Below, piece by piece: positions 36,258 through 45,456 of a stretch of DNA of 64,000 nucleotides. The stretch is from an uncultured Muribaculaceae bacterium (lineage in GTDB: Bacteria; Bacteroidota; Bacteroidia; Bacteroidales; Muribaculaceae): the NCBI GenBank assembly GCA_944321875.1, contig CALUMX010000003.1, positions 1-64,000 on the forward strand, given 5' to 3'. The notes under the pieces are model-generated. The model saw only the letters and a list, made by a program, of their open reading frames with translations, searched no databases and was not told the origin of the DNA. The stretch's first letter is position 1. Every line of letters starts with the position of its first letter. A program made the translations under genes and the position numbers.

Positions 36258-37769
36258 TTAATCTTTGAGAATCCACATCAGTTCATTCGTGCCGTCATAG
36301 CCGTTTGTAAATTGGCGTTTGAGGGCGGCATCGATATTAGCCTTGTTGGTCTGGTATTCACCTTCCGGATATTTCCAACGCATCGGGAATCCGTTCTTGT
36401 TGTCGATGTTCTGGTTGGTGTTGGGGTCAAGAGGCAATACCGGATAGCCGGTGCGGCGGAAGTCGAAATAAGCGTCCGTACCGTCCTGGAGGAACTTCGT
36501 GAAGTATTTCTGCATCCAGATTTGTTTCAGACGGTCTTCCTTTGAAGCCTTGTATGCAGCTTCGCCGGCAAGGTAAGTTTCGATATAGGCATCGTCAATC
36601 GGCATACCGTGGTTGTACTTGTTCTCCTTGTCGTAGGAAGCCACGAGCTTCATACCCGCTCTTACACCGTCTTCGTAGTAAGCACGGGAGTCACCGCTAA
36701 TCCAGCCCAATTCGATAGCCTCGGCGATGATGAAGCACTGTTCCGGATAACCGAGAATCAGCAGCGGGTCACCGGCTTGCTCGGTGATGTAGCGCTTGTT
36801 GATGATAGAGTATTTACCCTCGCTGTGCTCAACTGTGAGGCTTTCAACAGCGCGAGAGGGGTCTGCTCCCACATAGGCAGCGAAATCGGATTCGCTCTTG
36901 CCTGCCTCGATTTCTGCTTCGGCAGGTTCTCCGAAGTAGAACAGACGACGGTCCTGAAGACGAATCATCTCGTCGGCAACGACGGTTGACACCATTGTGT
37001 ACGGGTCAAACAGCGTCTGGTTATAGAGCGGGTGCCATGTGCCGGTTGTTGTAGTGTAGGCAATTGCAAGGTTGTCGGAATTGTCGGTCATCAAAGGAGA
37101 GGAAGCGACAATTTCTGCAAACATTTGCTTCTGTTCCGGAGTAATTTTCTTGGAAAGAGCCATGAGCACTTTCAGACGGAGTACATTGGTTGCCTTTCTC
37201 CATTTTTCTACATCGCCGTTATATACGAAATCACCGCCGAAATTCTTTGCATTGCTGAAGTACTGGTCAGCCTCGGCAAGGATAGTGAGAACCTGGTCGA
37301 AGACTTCCTTCTGAGTGTCGTAAACCGGAGTACGGTTACCCTGAAGGCCCTGGTTGGCTTGAGAGCATGGAATATCGCCGGTTGTCATTGTCAGGCGATA
37401 GAAGTTGTATGCCTTGATGAAGCTGGCAAGACCCTTGAATGCAGATTCTGTAGTCAATCCTGCAGAATACTCAATCATCTTGTCCAAGTTGGGCAGGATG
37501 GTGTAGGAGGAGAATCCGCAAGTACCGATTGCGTTGTACTGTTCGGCAGGATAGTCGCCGCACATGGTAACGAATTTTGGGAGGGTGCTTTGTGCGATGA
37601 TTGCCTTCGCGTCACCTTTCAGCATGAAGGAACTTTTGATTGCCGTTGTGGCAAGCATGTCGGATGTCACCTTTGTCGTGCTGTCCGGGTTGGTGTTGAG
37701 GTCGTCGAAATTGCTGCAGGAAGTGAATGTAGCAGCTGCCAGCAGCGTATATATAAATTTGAATTTCAT
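36258..37769 (-). CDS. SusD/RagB-like outer-membrane glycan-binding lipoprotein
   Basis: 503 residues with a lipobox (FTSCSNFDDLNTNPD, Cys at about 18). The N-terminal CSNFDDLNTNPD and RLTMTTGDIPCSQA are typical of the SusD-like type 2 family. It would lie over the SusC barrel and bind oligosaccharide at the surface. It follows susC by 11 bases on the same transcript, giving the defining SusC/SusD pair of a PUL. Confidence 0.93.
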   Translation of the reverse strand: MKFKFIYTLLAAATFTSCSNFDDLNTNPDSTTKVTSDMLATTAIKSSFMLKGDAKAIIAQSTLPKFVTMCGDYPAEQYNAIGTCGFSSYTILPNLDKMIEYSAGLTTESAFKGLASFIKAYNFYRLTMTTGDIPCSQANQGLQGNRTPVYDTQKEVFDQVLTILAEADQYFSNAKNFGGDFVYNGDVEKWRKATNVLRLKVLMALSKKITPEQKQMFAEIVASSPLMTDNSDNLAIAYTTTTGTWHPLYNQTLFDPYTMVSTVVADEMIRLQDRRLFYFGEPAEAEIEAGKSESDFAAYVGADPSRAVESLTVEHSEGKYSIINKRYITEQAGDPLLILGYPEQCFIIAEAIELGWISGDSRAYYEDGVRAGMKLVASYDKENKYNHGMPIDDAYIETYLAGEAAYKASKEDRLKQIWMQKYFTKFLQDGTDAYFDFRRTGYPVLPLDPNTNQNIDNKNGFPMRWKYPEGEYQTNKANIDAALKRQFTNGYDGTNELMWILKD

Positions 37770-37780
37770 TATCTCAAAGA

Positions 37781-40700
37781 TTAAAAGTTAAGTTTCAAGT
37801 TCAAACCGATGTATCTGACAGACGGGTCATTGAAGTTGTCCACGCCACCGTCCGGGTCAGAGTAAGTGAAGTCCTTCGCCCACATCCAGAGGTTTTGGCC
37901 AACGAGAGCGATAGTTGCAGATTCGAGTGTGCCCTTGCTCCATCCTACAGGAATCTGGTAAGAGAGAGATGCTTCACGGAGCTTGAGGAATGTGGTTGAG
38001 TAGCAGTCGGCCGGACGACCTGTACCACCCCATGCGATACCTGCATGAAGGTCAGAGATGTATTGGCTATAAGTGGTTGGTACATCGTTCGGTGCAAATA
38101 CACGGTCATCAGAAAGAACGTTTCCGTACTTGTCGTAAGTAACCTTACCCGATACGACTTTCACACCTTGTCCGAGGAAGTTCTTTGAGCCTGGGTTGGC
38201 AACGTCGGCTGCACGTTCCGGTGTCAGTGAGTCCGGGTGAGAGCCTGATACCCAAAGGTAGCTTTCTGTCATTGAGTTGGTCAAACCGCCTACACGTCCG
38301 TCGAAAGAGAGGCTGAGTGTGAATCCCTTATAAGATACGTTGGTAGAGAAACCCCAAATCCAGTCCGGGTCAGAGTAGCCGTAGAGAGAAGTATATGGGT
38401 TGAATTGGATTTTTCCGTTATCCCAGATTTGGTTGCCTTCCGGGTCACGGGCATAGTCCTTCAATGCGTAAGCGTCGACACGGTTGCCCACTTTTACCCA
38501 TGGGTCTTTAGCAGAATAAACCTCGTCGAGCTGACGGTAGTAGCGGGCGTACTTAGACCAGTTGAAGCTTGCATCCCACTTCCAGTCCTTACCGCGAAGG
38601 ATGTCGGCCGTCAAAGAGATTTCCCAACCACGGCGGGAGATTTGCTCGTCGGAGTTCACATAGTCGTTGGTGAAGCCGGTAGCATCGGAGATGTCACCCT
38701 TCACGATGAAGTTGTACATCAACTTGTCGTAGTAGGTCACGTCGAGCATGAGTCGGTTCTGCAGGAAGTTGAGCTGAGTACCCACTTCGAATGTAGAGGC
38801 AGTCTCCGGCTTAACGTTTCCACCCGGAATTGTTGTCGAAAGGCTTGCTCCCGGGAGAGTTCCCCAAGTTGGGTTGCTTACGTCGTAGGTAGTATTGATA
38901 GAGTAGATGCCCGGAGGAGTCTTGGAAACTGTCCATGAACCTCTCACTTTCCAGAAATCAAGCCAGTGCTTGGTTACCTTCGGGAGCAATTCAGAAGCTA
39001 CGAAGCTACCGGATACTGACGGGTAGAGGTAAGAGCGGGATTCCTTAGAGAGAGTTGAAGACCAGTCGTTACGGAGTGTACCTTCGGCAAAAATCATACG
39101 CTTCCAAGAGAGAGCCAGACGACCGTAAATAGAGTTGACTTGCTGACGGTAGGTAGTAGAAGTAACTGTGGCAGGGTCGACGGATGCTTTCAGAGAGTAG
39201 TAGCCCGGTACTGAAAGACCGTTCTGTGTAGTACCGCTGACGCTTTCGTCCTGCTTGTAGAAGATGGTACCACCGAGGAGTCCGTCAACAGTGAAGTCGT
39301 CCCAGAAAGTATGCTCGGCTGTTACGATAAGGTCGTTGTTCATACTGTAGCCGGATTCGCGTCCTGTGGCAAACATACCTGTGTCCTTACCGTTCCATGT
39401 ACCGGCATCGCAGGCGCCTGTGTTACCTGAAGTAACGTAGCTGCCTTGGGAAATGCGCAGGTTCTCAGAGTCGACATAGAAGTCAAGACCGGAGCGCAAT
39501 GAAACCTTCAACCAAGGAAGGAGGTCAAGGTTGGCTGATACAGCCGTGTTGAAGATGTCTCGGTTCAGACCCTTGACTCTTTCGTTACGGTCAAAGTAAG
39601 GGTTGTTGTGAGTTGATTGGTATGTGAAGTTTTGAGAAACGTCTGGAGTCGTCCAATAGTTGTTCTTATAGTCGCGGATGTCGTAGTCGGCAGCTGTCCA
39701 AATAAGAAGGGTGTACATCGGGTCGTAGGAAGTATAGCCGTTGAAACCGATGTTGTCTGATTCCTGCTTGTGGTAAGCGGCATTGGCTGTAAGTTTGAGT
39801 TTCTTATAGTTGATGTCGCCGGCAAGTGTGAATGAGTATTTGTCGTACTTGCTGTTAGGATACAGACCCTTTGTCTCTGTCCAGTTGACAGATGAACGGA
39901 TGGATGAGTTCTTTCCCTTGTAGGCCAAGCTCAAGGAGTTGTTGGTTACATATGCGTTTTCGATGAAGTTCTTGAAGTTGTCCTTACCGACCGGGAGGTA
40001 TTCATATTCGCGGTATTCCTTCAAGTACGGGTCCCATTGCTCAAGAATACGACCATCCATCACAGTACCCCATGATTGGTCGGAGTTACGGTCATAGATG
40101 TTGTTTTTACCACGGCCGTAGACAGCCTGCTTCTCAGGGAAGGCAACGAATCCGGCGTCAAACATGGTGTTGGTGGAGAGAGAGATGCTCAGCGGCTTCT
40201 TGTTCTGTGCGCCGTTCTTTGTCTCAATCATCACAGCACCGCTGGCACCGCGGTTACCGTAGAGGGCGGATGCCGTAGCACCCTTCAGGACGCTGATGGA
40301 GGCGATATCGTCGGCTGACACGTCGCGCATGGTCATGTTGGCATAAGGCACACCGTCGATGACAATCAGCGGGTTCTCACCACGAATGCTGAGTGTCGGA
40401 GCGTCACCGAAGTCGGTGGAGTTCTTGACCATCAAACCGGAAACCTTACCGGTAAGAGAAGTAGCGACATCGACACCGGCTACCTTTTGTACCTCTTCGT
40501 TGGAAATTTTCTGAACGGAATAACCGAGGGCTTTTTCCTCACGCTTGATACCGAGAGCCGTTACAACGACTTCGTCCATCACTTGTGAGTTTTCCTTCAT
40601 TACCACGTTGGCAAACGCTGCATCCTTGCTTGCGTTCAGTTCGATGGCCTGGTAGCCAACGTAGGAGAATGTTACGGTTGAATTTGCCGGTACATTGGGA

Positions 40701-41179
40701 AGCTCATAGTTTCCGTCGAGGTCGGTGATTACACCCTTGTTGGTGCCCTTTACCATGACGCTTACGCCAATCATCGGTTCGCCTTTGGAGTCGACAACCT
40801 TACCGGATACCTTCTTTCCGGAAGTGGCTTTCTTTGTGTTGACAGCGCGTCCTACAGTGATAGTATTGCCGTCTTTGTTGAAGTTGAGGCTTGTCTCTGC
40901 GGAAATCAAGTCGAGAACTTGTTGCAGGGAAAGCTTGTCGGCGTTGATGGAGACATGTTTTGCTCCGTTGATGACAGCTTCATCGTAGAAGAACTTCACG
41001 CCGGTTTGCGAACTGATTTGGTTTAGTACATTCTGTACAGTCTCATTCTTCGCTTTGATTGAAACTGCCTGCGCTTGTGCGCTCAAAGGCATTAGCGACA
41101 AACAGGCGCACAATGCGGCGGCTGCGAGCACCGGGCGCTGTTTGTTGTAATTCCGTTTCGGATGTTTGTAATCCTTCAT
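37781..41179 (-). CDS. SusC/RagA-type TonB-linked outer-membrane transporter with STN domain
   Basis: 1132 residues: signal peptide (1-37), an STN domain (about 38-108; VSIKAKNETVQNVLNQISS and LQQVLDLISAETSLNF), a carboxypeptidase-regulatory-like domain (about 122-200; GKVVDSKGEPMIGVSVMVKG), a plug with the SusC signature (GNRGASGAVMIET, about 305-317) and a 22-strand barrel ending in LNLKLNF. The STN domain identifies the kind that signals through FecR, matching the fecR/sigma genes upstream. It imports glycan with SusD. A promoter-like module shared with fecR lies at 41331-41378. Confidence 0.97.
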   Translation of the reverse strand: MKDYKHPKRNYNKQRPVLAAAALCACLSLMPLSAQAQAVSIKAKNETVQNVLNQISSQTGVKFFYDEAVINGAKHVSINADKLSLQQVLDLISAETSLNFNKDGNTITVGRAVNTKKATSGKKVSGKVVDSKGEPMIGVSVMVKGTNKGVITDLDGNYELPNVPANSTVTFSYVGYQAIELNASKDAAFANVVMKENSQVMDEVVVTALGIKREEKALGYSVQKISNEEVQKVAGVDVATSLTGKVSGLMVKNSTDFGDAPTLSIRGENPLIVIDGVPYANMTMRDVSADDIASISVLKGATASALYGNRGASGAVMIETKNGAQNKKPLSISLSTNTMFDAGFVAFPEKQAVYGRGKNNIYDRNSDQSWGTVMDGRILEQWDPYLKEYREYEYLPVGKDNFKNFIENAYVTNNSLSLAYKGKNSSIRSSVNWTETKGLYPNSKYDKYSFTLAGDINYKKLKLTANAAYHKQESDNIGFNGYTSYDPMYTLLIWTAADYDIRDYKNNYWTTPDVSQNFTYQSTHNNPYFDRNERVKGLNRDIFNTAVSANLDLLPWLKVSLRSGLDFYVDSENLRISQGSYVTSGNTGACDAGTWNGKDTGMFATGRESGYSMNNDLIVTAEHTFWDDFTVDGLLGGTIFYKQDESVSGTTQNGLSVPGYYSLKASVDPATVTSTTYRQQVNSIYGRLALSWKRMIFAEGTLRNDWSSTLSKESRSYLYPSVSGSFVASELLPKVTKHWLDFWKVRGSWTVSKTPPGIYSINTTYDVSNPTWGTLPGASLSTTIPGGNVKPETASTFEVGTQLNFLQNRLMLDVTYYDKLMYNFIVKGDISDATGFTNDYVNSDEQISRRGWEISLTADILRGKDWKWDASFNWSKYARYYRQLDEVYSAKDPWVKVGNRVDAYALKDYARDPEGNQIWDNGKIQFNPYTSLYGYSDPDWIWGFSTNVSYKGFTLSLSFDGRVGGLTNSMTESYLWVSGSHPDSLTPERAADVANPGSKNFLGQGVKVVSGKVTYDKYGNVLSDDRVFAPNDVPTTYSQYISDLHAGIAWGGTGRPADCYSTTFLKLREASLSYQIPVGWSKGTLESATIALVGQNLWMWAKDFTYSDPDGGVDNFNDPSVRYIGLNLKLNF

Positions 41180-41330
41180 AGAGTTACTTGTTTTAATTAA
41201 ATTAGTTTTGTAGGTATAAAAAATAAAATGTTGTGTATGTTGCTTTGTTGTTTTTCCAGATGGCTATTTCGGTGTAATTTGGCAGTCTGCTAAATTCCAG
41301 AGTAAATAGTGGTCTGTCGGTTTTTACCCA

Positions 41331-41378
41331 TATTACACACAGGGGGAATGGAGCAGGGGTGTGTTTACATTATTTAAC
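41331..41378 (-). promoter_or_regulatory. Putative ECF-sigma promoter module upstream of susC
   Basis: On the minus strand GTTAAATAATG, then CACCCCTGCTCC (41361-41350), then GTGTGTAATA. It aligns without gaps to 42480-42527 before fecR: the 12-base core is identical, 13 of 17 bases match on one side and 9 of 19 on the other. It gives a leader of about 150 nt. Recognition by the ECF sigma at 42523-43145 is inferred. Confidence 0.6.
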
Positions 41379-41400
41379 TTTTGCGGAAATGAGAAAATAA

Positions 41401-41435
41401 AACAGCGGCCTGTCATTTTCTGGCAGGCCGCTGTT
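41401..41435 (-). terminator. Terminator of fecR
   Basis: 15-bp stem (41401-41415 with 41421-41435, one G-U) and a T-rich TTTTATTTT tail on the minus strand. It separates fecR from susC. Confidence 0.9.
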
Positions 41436-41445
41436 GATTATCAGG

Positions 41446-42426
41446 TTATTCCTTGTAGAATTCGATAGTGTTGCCATTCTTCCGGTAGCGAATGTCGCTA
41501 GTGTACTGAATGGAGTTGAGAACGGATTCAAGGTTTGTGTTCTCATGCTCACCCGTGATTATGTTGTCAAATTCCTGACCCGGTGAGAATGTGATTTTGC
41601 AATTGTACATCCGTTCAAGTTCCTTGGCTACGTCGTGTATCGGCGTGTGGTCAAACTGAAGTTGTCCGCTGCGCCAGGTAGCCACCTTCTGTGAGGTTTT
41701 CCGGAGTTTTGAATATTCTCCGGAGTTTTTGTTGATGACGACCTGCTCGTTGGCTGAGAGCCGCGTCATGGCGTCGGTGAAATCCACTTGCACCTTTCCG
41801 CTTTCGACGTTGACGGAAATCAGGTCGTCGGAGGAATATGCCTTCACGTTGAATTGAGTTCCGAGTACGGTTACGTCGATGTCCTTGCAGTCAACGATGA
41901 ACGGCATCTGCTCGTTGCGCTCGACCTTGAAGAAGCCTTCACCTTCCAGCTCGATGAGGCGTTGGTCGCCGTTGAATTCTTCCGGATAGCGGAGCGTAGA
42001 ACAGGCATTGAGCATGACGGTCGAACCGTCGGGGAGGGTAACCGTGCGATGTTCTCCCGGCTGCGTACTGACGGCAATGAGCGGTGATGGCTGCGGAGAG
42101 TCGATACGCCACAGGTGGAATATCAGCAGGGCAACCAGCAGCGAGGCGGCGATTCCGATGGCCGGTTTCAACAGGCGGCGGATGTGGAATGTCCGTTTGA
42201 CCTCTATCTTGCGGAGCAGATTGCGGGCATCTTCCTTATAGCAGTTGTCCGTATTTCCCTGGAATGCGGCTTCTGCTTCCTGCCACACCTCACGGGCTGC
42301 CTGGTCGAATGCTTCGCTCCCTTCCTGCGATTTGAGCATGTCTAACAGACTGCGGGCGTCGTTTTTGGTGTAAACGTCGTCAGCGTATCTTTTAAACAAC
42401 TCTTTATCATGGTTTTGTTCTTTCAT
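41446..42426 (-). CDS. FecR-family anti-sigma factor
   Basis: 326 residues. A cytoplasmic N-terminus, one membrane helix (about 88-104; AIGIAASLLVALLIFHL), then the periplasmic FecR domain (about 118-210; GEHRTVTLPDGSTVMLNACS) and the DUF4974-like C-terminus (HDVAKELERMYNCKITF). It holds the partner ECF sigma until the STN domain of SusC reports substrate. It is 96 bases downstream of the sigma gene and has its own promoter-like module. Confidence 0.93.
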   Translation of the reverse strand: MKEQNHDKELFKRYADDVYTKNDARSLLDMLKSQEGSEAFDQAAREVWQEAEAAFQGNTDNCYKEDARNLLRKIEVKRTFHIRRLLKPAIGIAASLLVALLIFHLWRIDSPQPSPLIAVSTQPGEHRTVTLPDGSTVMLNACSTLRYPEEFNGDQRLIELEGEGFFKVERNEQMPFIVDCKDIDVTVLGTQFNVKAYSSDDLISVNVESGKVQVDFTDAMTRLSANEQVVINKNSGEYSKLRKTSQKVATWRSGQLQFDHTPIHDVAKELERMYNCKITFSPGQEFDNIITGEHENTNLESVLNSIQYTSDIRYRKNGNTIEFYKE

Positions 42427-42479
42427 AATTCAGTTGTGGGGCAAATTTATTATTCAGGTTTTTGTACCTATGTTTTATC

Positions 42480-42527
42480 TTATACACCCGAATAGAAGGG
42501 AGCAGGGGTGGATTTGCATAATTTAAC
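42480..42527 (-). promoter_or_regulatory. Putative ECF-sigma promoter module upstream of fecR
   Basis: On the minus strand GTTAAATTATG, CACCCCTGCTCC (42510-42499) and GTGTATAA, matching the module before susC. It begins at the stop codon of the sigma gene and is about 60 nt before the fecR start. Confidence 0.6.
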
Positions 42528-43145
42528 AGTATGGTATGCTGATTTTCTCAAGCCATCCGGTCGAGGCGAGGAATAGCAGTAGGTTCGCTTCTGAATAGGC
42601 GTGCTTTTTCAGAAAGTTACGGATTGATTTTAAGGAGTTCGTGATGGATTCCTGTACGGTATAGACCGACAATCCCAGTTTTTCGGCAATTTCCTTGTGT
42701 GTCAAGTGTTCTTCTCTGCTCATCTTGAAAATTTCCTGCTGGCGCGGTGTGAGCTGGCCGACGGCGGTTTGCAGCAGGCGTTCAAGGTCGTGGGAGAGAA
42801 TCTCGTTGCGGGTATTCTCGGAATAATCGACAGCCTGTGTCATTATGTACTCACAGAATTGTTCATGATGGGCGGCTTCGCGGAGCTGTTCAGGATTCGG
42901 TTGCGGACGATGGTGTAGACGTAGGAAGAGAATGACATATCCGGATTGATGAACATACGGTTTTTCCATATGAACCCGAATGTGTCCTGAAATACGTCTT
43001 CCACACTTTCCTCATTTTTCAGAAAGCGCATGCCGAAATAAATCAGCCGGTCACGGTAAGCGGCATAAAGCTCGCAAAAGGCCTCCTCGTCACCTTGGAT
43101 AAGTCGGTGGACCAGCTCTTTTTCTTGTGGTTCTGAAAGGTGCAT
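42523..43145 (-). pseudogene. ECF sigma-70 factor, split by a one-base frameshift
   Basis: Two overlapping frames together make one ECF sigma of about 207 residues. The first (start 43145, stop 42843) carries region 2: DEEAFCELYAAYRDRL and VEDVFQDTFGFIWKNR up to VYTIVRNRIL (codon ending at 42891). The second frame resumes at 42891 with EQLREAAHHEQFCEY and holds region 4 (LTPRQQEIFKMSREEHLTHKEIAEKLGLSVYTVQ, broken here as LTPRQQEIFKMS and KEIAEKLGLSVYTVQ). One inserted base near 42892 restores the whole. Real loss would leave the PUL without its activator; an assembly deletion is equally possible. Partner: FecR next door. Confidence 0.8.
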
Positions 43146-43224
43146 TCCAATATGGTTTTAGAGTATCACAGCTTGTCGTCAAATAGAATGTCCGCACCTA
43201 TTTGCCGGAGCCGAAAAGACTTTG

Positions 43225-43232
43225 CAAAGATA
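43225..43232 (-). promoter_or_regulatory. -7 box for the ECF sigma gene
   Basis: TATCTTTG on the minus strand (43232-43225), about 80 bases before the start; no clear TTG at -33. Confidence 0.45.
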
Positions 43233-43299
43233 ATGCTATTCTTTCATATTACTTTACATTTTTTCTGATAATTTGCAAAGTCGGAATCTGTATAAAAAA

Positions 43300-43337
43300 C
43301 GACCGGGCCATCCCTCATTTTGAGTTTGGCCCGGTCG
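43300..43337 (-). terminator. Terminator of the parAB-LysM operon
   Basis: CGACCGGGCCA (43300-43310) pairs with TGGCCCGGTCG (43327-43337); the minus strand continues into six T's. Confidence 0.9.
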
Positions 43338-43361
43338 GTTAGTTCTGTATGGGGTTGTCCG

Positions 43362-45434
43362 TTATGGAATTCTCAAGCGTTGTCCGACGCGGATGGTTGA
43401 GCCCTTGATGCCGTTGGCACGGCGGATGGCAGATGCTGATGTTCCGTATTTCTCAGCAATCTCACCGAGGGTCTCGCCTGATTTTACCTTGTGGTAAGTA
43501 GCGGATTTAGCCTTGCTGCCTCTTGAAGAGGAAGAGCCTCCCTTGACAATCAGTTTCTGGCCGACATCGATGCGTGAGCCTGAAATGTCGTTCCATGCGC
43601 GCAGGTTGCTGACAGATACTCCGTAGCGTTCGGCGATGCTGCCGAGGCTCTCACCGCGGCGTACGGTATGAGTGGTTGTGCCGGATGAGCTTCTGCCGGA
43701 AGTAGAGGATGCCTTTCCGTTGATTGACAGTTTGTCGCCCACTTGCAGGTCGTTGGATGAAAGGTTGTTCCATTCCTTTAAGTCATCGACTGTGACACCA
43801 TAGCGGTCAGCAATGACAGAGAGGTTCTCGCCACGGCGTACGGTGTGGGTTGTGGCGCGCGGCTTGCTCGGCTTGGCTTTAGAGCCGTCGACCAGCAGTG
43901 ACTGTCCGGCCATGATGGTATTGCCTTCGATGTTGTTCCATTCGCGGAGCTGGTTGATGGTCACACCGTAGTTGTTGGCGATGATTGCCAGCGTCTCACC
44001 GCGTTGCACCTTATGATATTCCGGATTCTCCGGAGCTGATGTCGTCTTCTTTTCCGGTTCTGGTTCCGTTACGGGTTCTTTTTCCGCTTCCGGAGCTGTC
44101 ATTGGTTCCTTTTCAGCAGTCTCTTTCGGAGTGGTACTTTCAGCCAGCATTGGTGTTTCCTCTTTCTCCTCTACCTTTTCGTAGACTTCGATTTTCAGGT
44201 TCTGTCCGCGGCGCAGGCGGCTGCTGCGGAGACCGTTCCATTTCTTAATGGAGGAAGTCGATACGCCGTATTTGCGGGCGATGGTAGAGAGTGTCTCGTT
44301 CCGTTGCACTTTGTGGTACTTTGTTACGAGCATGGTTTCGCCGTCAGCACTCATTCCCGGTTCTACGGTCGTGCGGCGTGCGTACAGTTCGGCATCGTGG
44401 CTGACGATACTGTCCTCGCTTACGATGTAGCTGTAGATTTGCTGTGAGGGAAGTGTGAGCATATAGGGGTGGATGTCACCCGGAATCTCATCCTGACGGT
44501 ATTGCGGGTTGAAGATTCTCACTTCCTCAATCGGGATGTTGAGGACGGAGGAAATCTGGTTGAAGTGGACGCGCTTGTTGACGCTTACCGTATCGGTGAT
44601 GATGGGTCGGCGTGCCACGGAATTGCCGAAGTTGTGGTCCTTGTAGTAGGTCATCACATAGTTGGCAGCAATGAAAGCGGGCACGTATCCGCGGGTTTCT
44701 GCAGGCAGGTAGAAGTAGATTTCCCAAAAATCCTTCTTGCCGCCACCGGCGCGGCGGAGAGCCTTGTTGACGTTGCCCGGTCCGCAGTTGTAGGAAGCGA
44801 TGGCCAGCGACCAGTCGCCGTACATGTTGTAGAGAGTCTTGAGGTATTTGGCGGCCATTTCCGAGGAGCGGTACGGGTCGCGGCGCTCATCGACGAGGGA
44901 GTTTACCTCCAGTTGCAGGCCTTTGGCCGTGCCGAGCATGAATTGCCACAAGCCGGTGGCTCCCACACGGGATACGGCATTGGGGTTGAGGGCTGATTCG
45001 ATGACCGGCAGGTATTTCAGTTCCAGCGGGAGCCCCTCTTTTTCGAGTGCCTGCTCGAAAATCGGGCAGTAGTAGAGACTCAGTCCGAGCATTTGCTCAA
45101 CGAGTCCGCGGCGGCGCTGGGTGTACATCTCAATGTAGCTCTTGACGATGCTGTTGTAGGGCATCTCGATGGCGGTAGGCAGGGCCTTCAGGCGTGCGAT
45201 GTAGTCCTCATCGGTTGTTGGTACGTCGGTAGTCTGGGTGCTGTCTGAGACAATGTAGCCCTGGAGATACCAGTTTTTCATCAATTCCTGAGTGTCGGTC
45301 TCGAAGCTTTCAGGATAGACGATGCTGTTATCCTGAATCGATTCCTTCACCGTAAGTATGGAAGCAGTCGGAGCGGCAGAAGCGCAGAGTGTTGCTCCGG
45401 CAGCTACGAGCAGTGTCAATAATCGCTTAATCAT
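43362..45434 (-). CDS. Membrane-bound-type lytic transglycosylase with five LysM domains (MltD-like)
   Basis: 690 residues: signal peptide (1-20), SLT/GH23 domain (about 125-260) with catalytic Glu in LPVIESALNPNAVSRVGATG and SYNCGPGNVNKALRR, then five LysM repeats from about 375 to the end, each starting YHKV or THTV followed by (Q/R/S)(G/N)E(T/N/S)L. Between LysM 1 and 2 lies a Pro/Glu/Lys-rich linker (about 425-475). It cleaves peptidoglycan in the periplasm. It is last in the parA-parB-DUF5683 operon, 22 bases after DUF5683. Confidence 0.94.
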   Translation of the reverse strand: MIKRLLTLLVAAGATLCASAAPTASILTVKESIQDNSIVYPESFETDTQELMKNWYLQGYIVSDSTQTTDVPTTDEDYIARLKALPTAIEMPYNSIVKSYIEMYTQRRRGLVEQMLGLSLYYCPIFEQALEKEGLPLELKYLPVIESALNPNAVSRVGATGLWQFMLGTAKGLQLEVNSLVDERRDPYRSSEMAAKYLKTLYNMYGDWSLAIASYNCGPGNVNKALRRAGGGKKDFWEIYFYLPAETRGYVPAFIAANYVMTYYKDHNFGNSVARRPIITDTVSVNKRVHFNQISSVLNIPIEEVRIFNPQYRQDEIPGDIHPYMLTLPSQQIYSYIVSEDSIVSHDAELYARRTTVEPGMSADGETMLVTKYHKVQRNETLSTIARKYGVSTSSIKKWNGLRSSRLRRGQNLKIEVYEKVEEKEETPMLAESTTPKETAEKEPMTAPEAEKEPVTEPEPEKKTTSAPENPEYHKVQRGETLAIIANNYGVTINQLREWNNIEGNTIMAGQSLLVDGSKAKPSKPRATTHTVRRGENLSVIADRYGVTVDDLKEWNNLSSNDLQVGDKLSINGKASSTSGRSSSGTTTHTVRRGESLGSIAERYGVSVSNLRAWNDISGSRIDVGQKLIVKGGSSSSRGSKAKSATYHKVKSGETLGEIAEKYGTSASAIRRANGIKGSTIRVGQRLRIP

Positions 45435-45456
45435 TATTGTATAGGTTAGTTATTAG

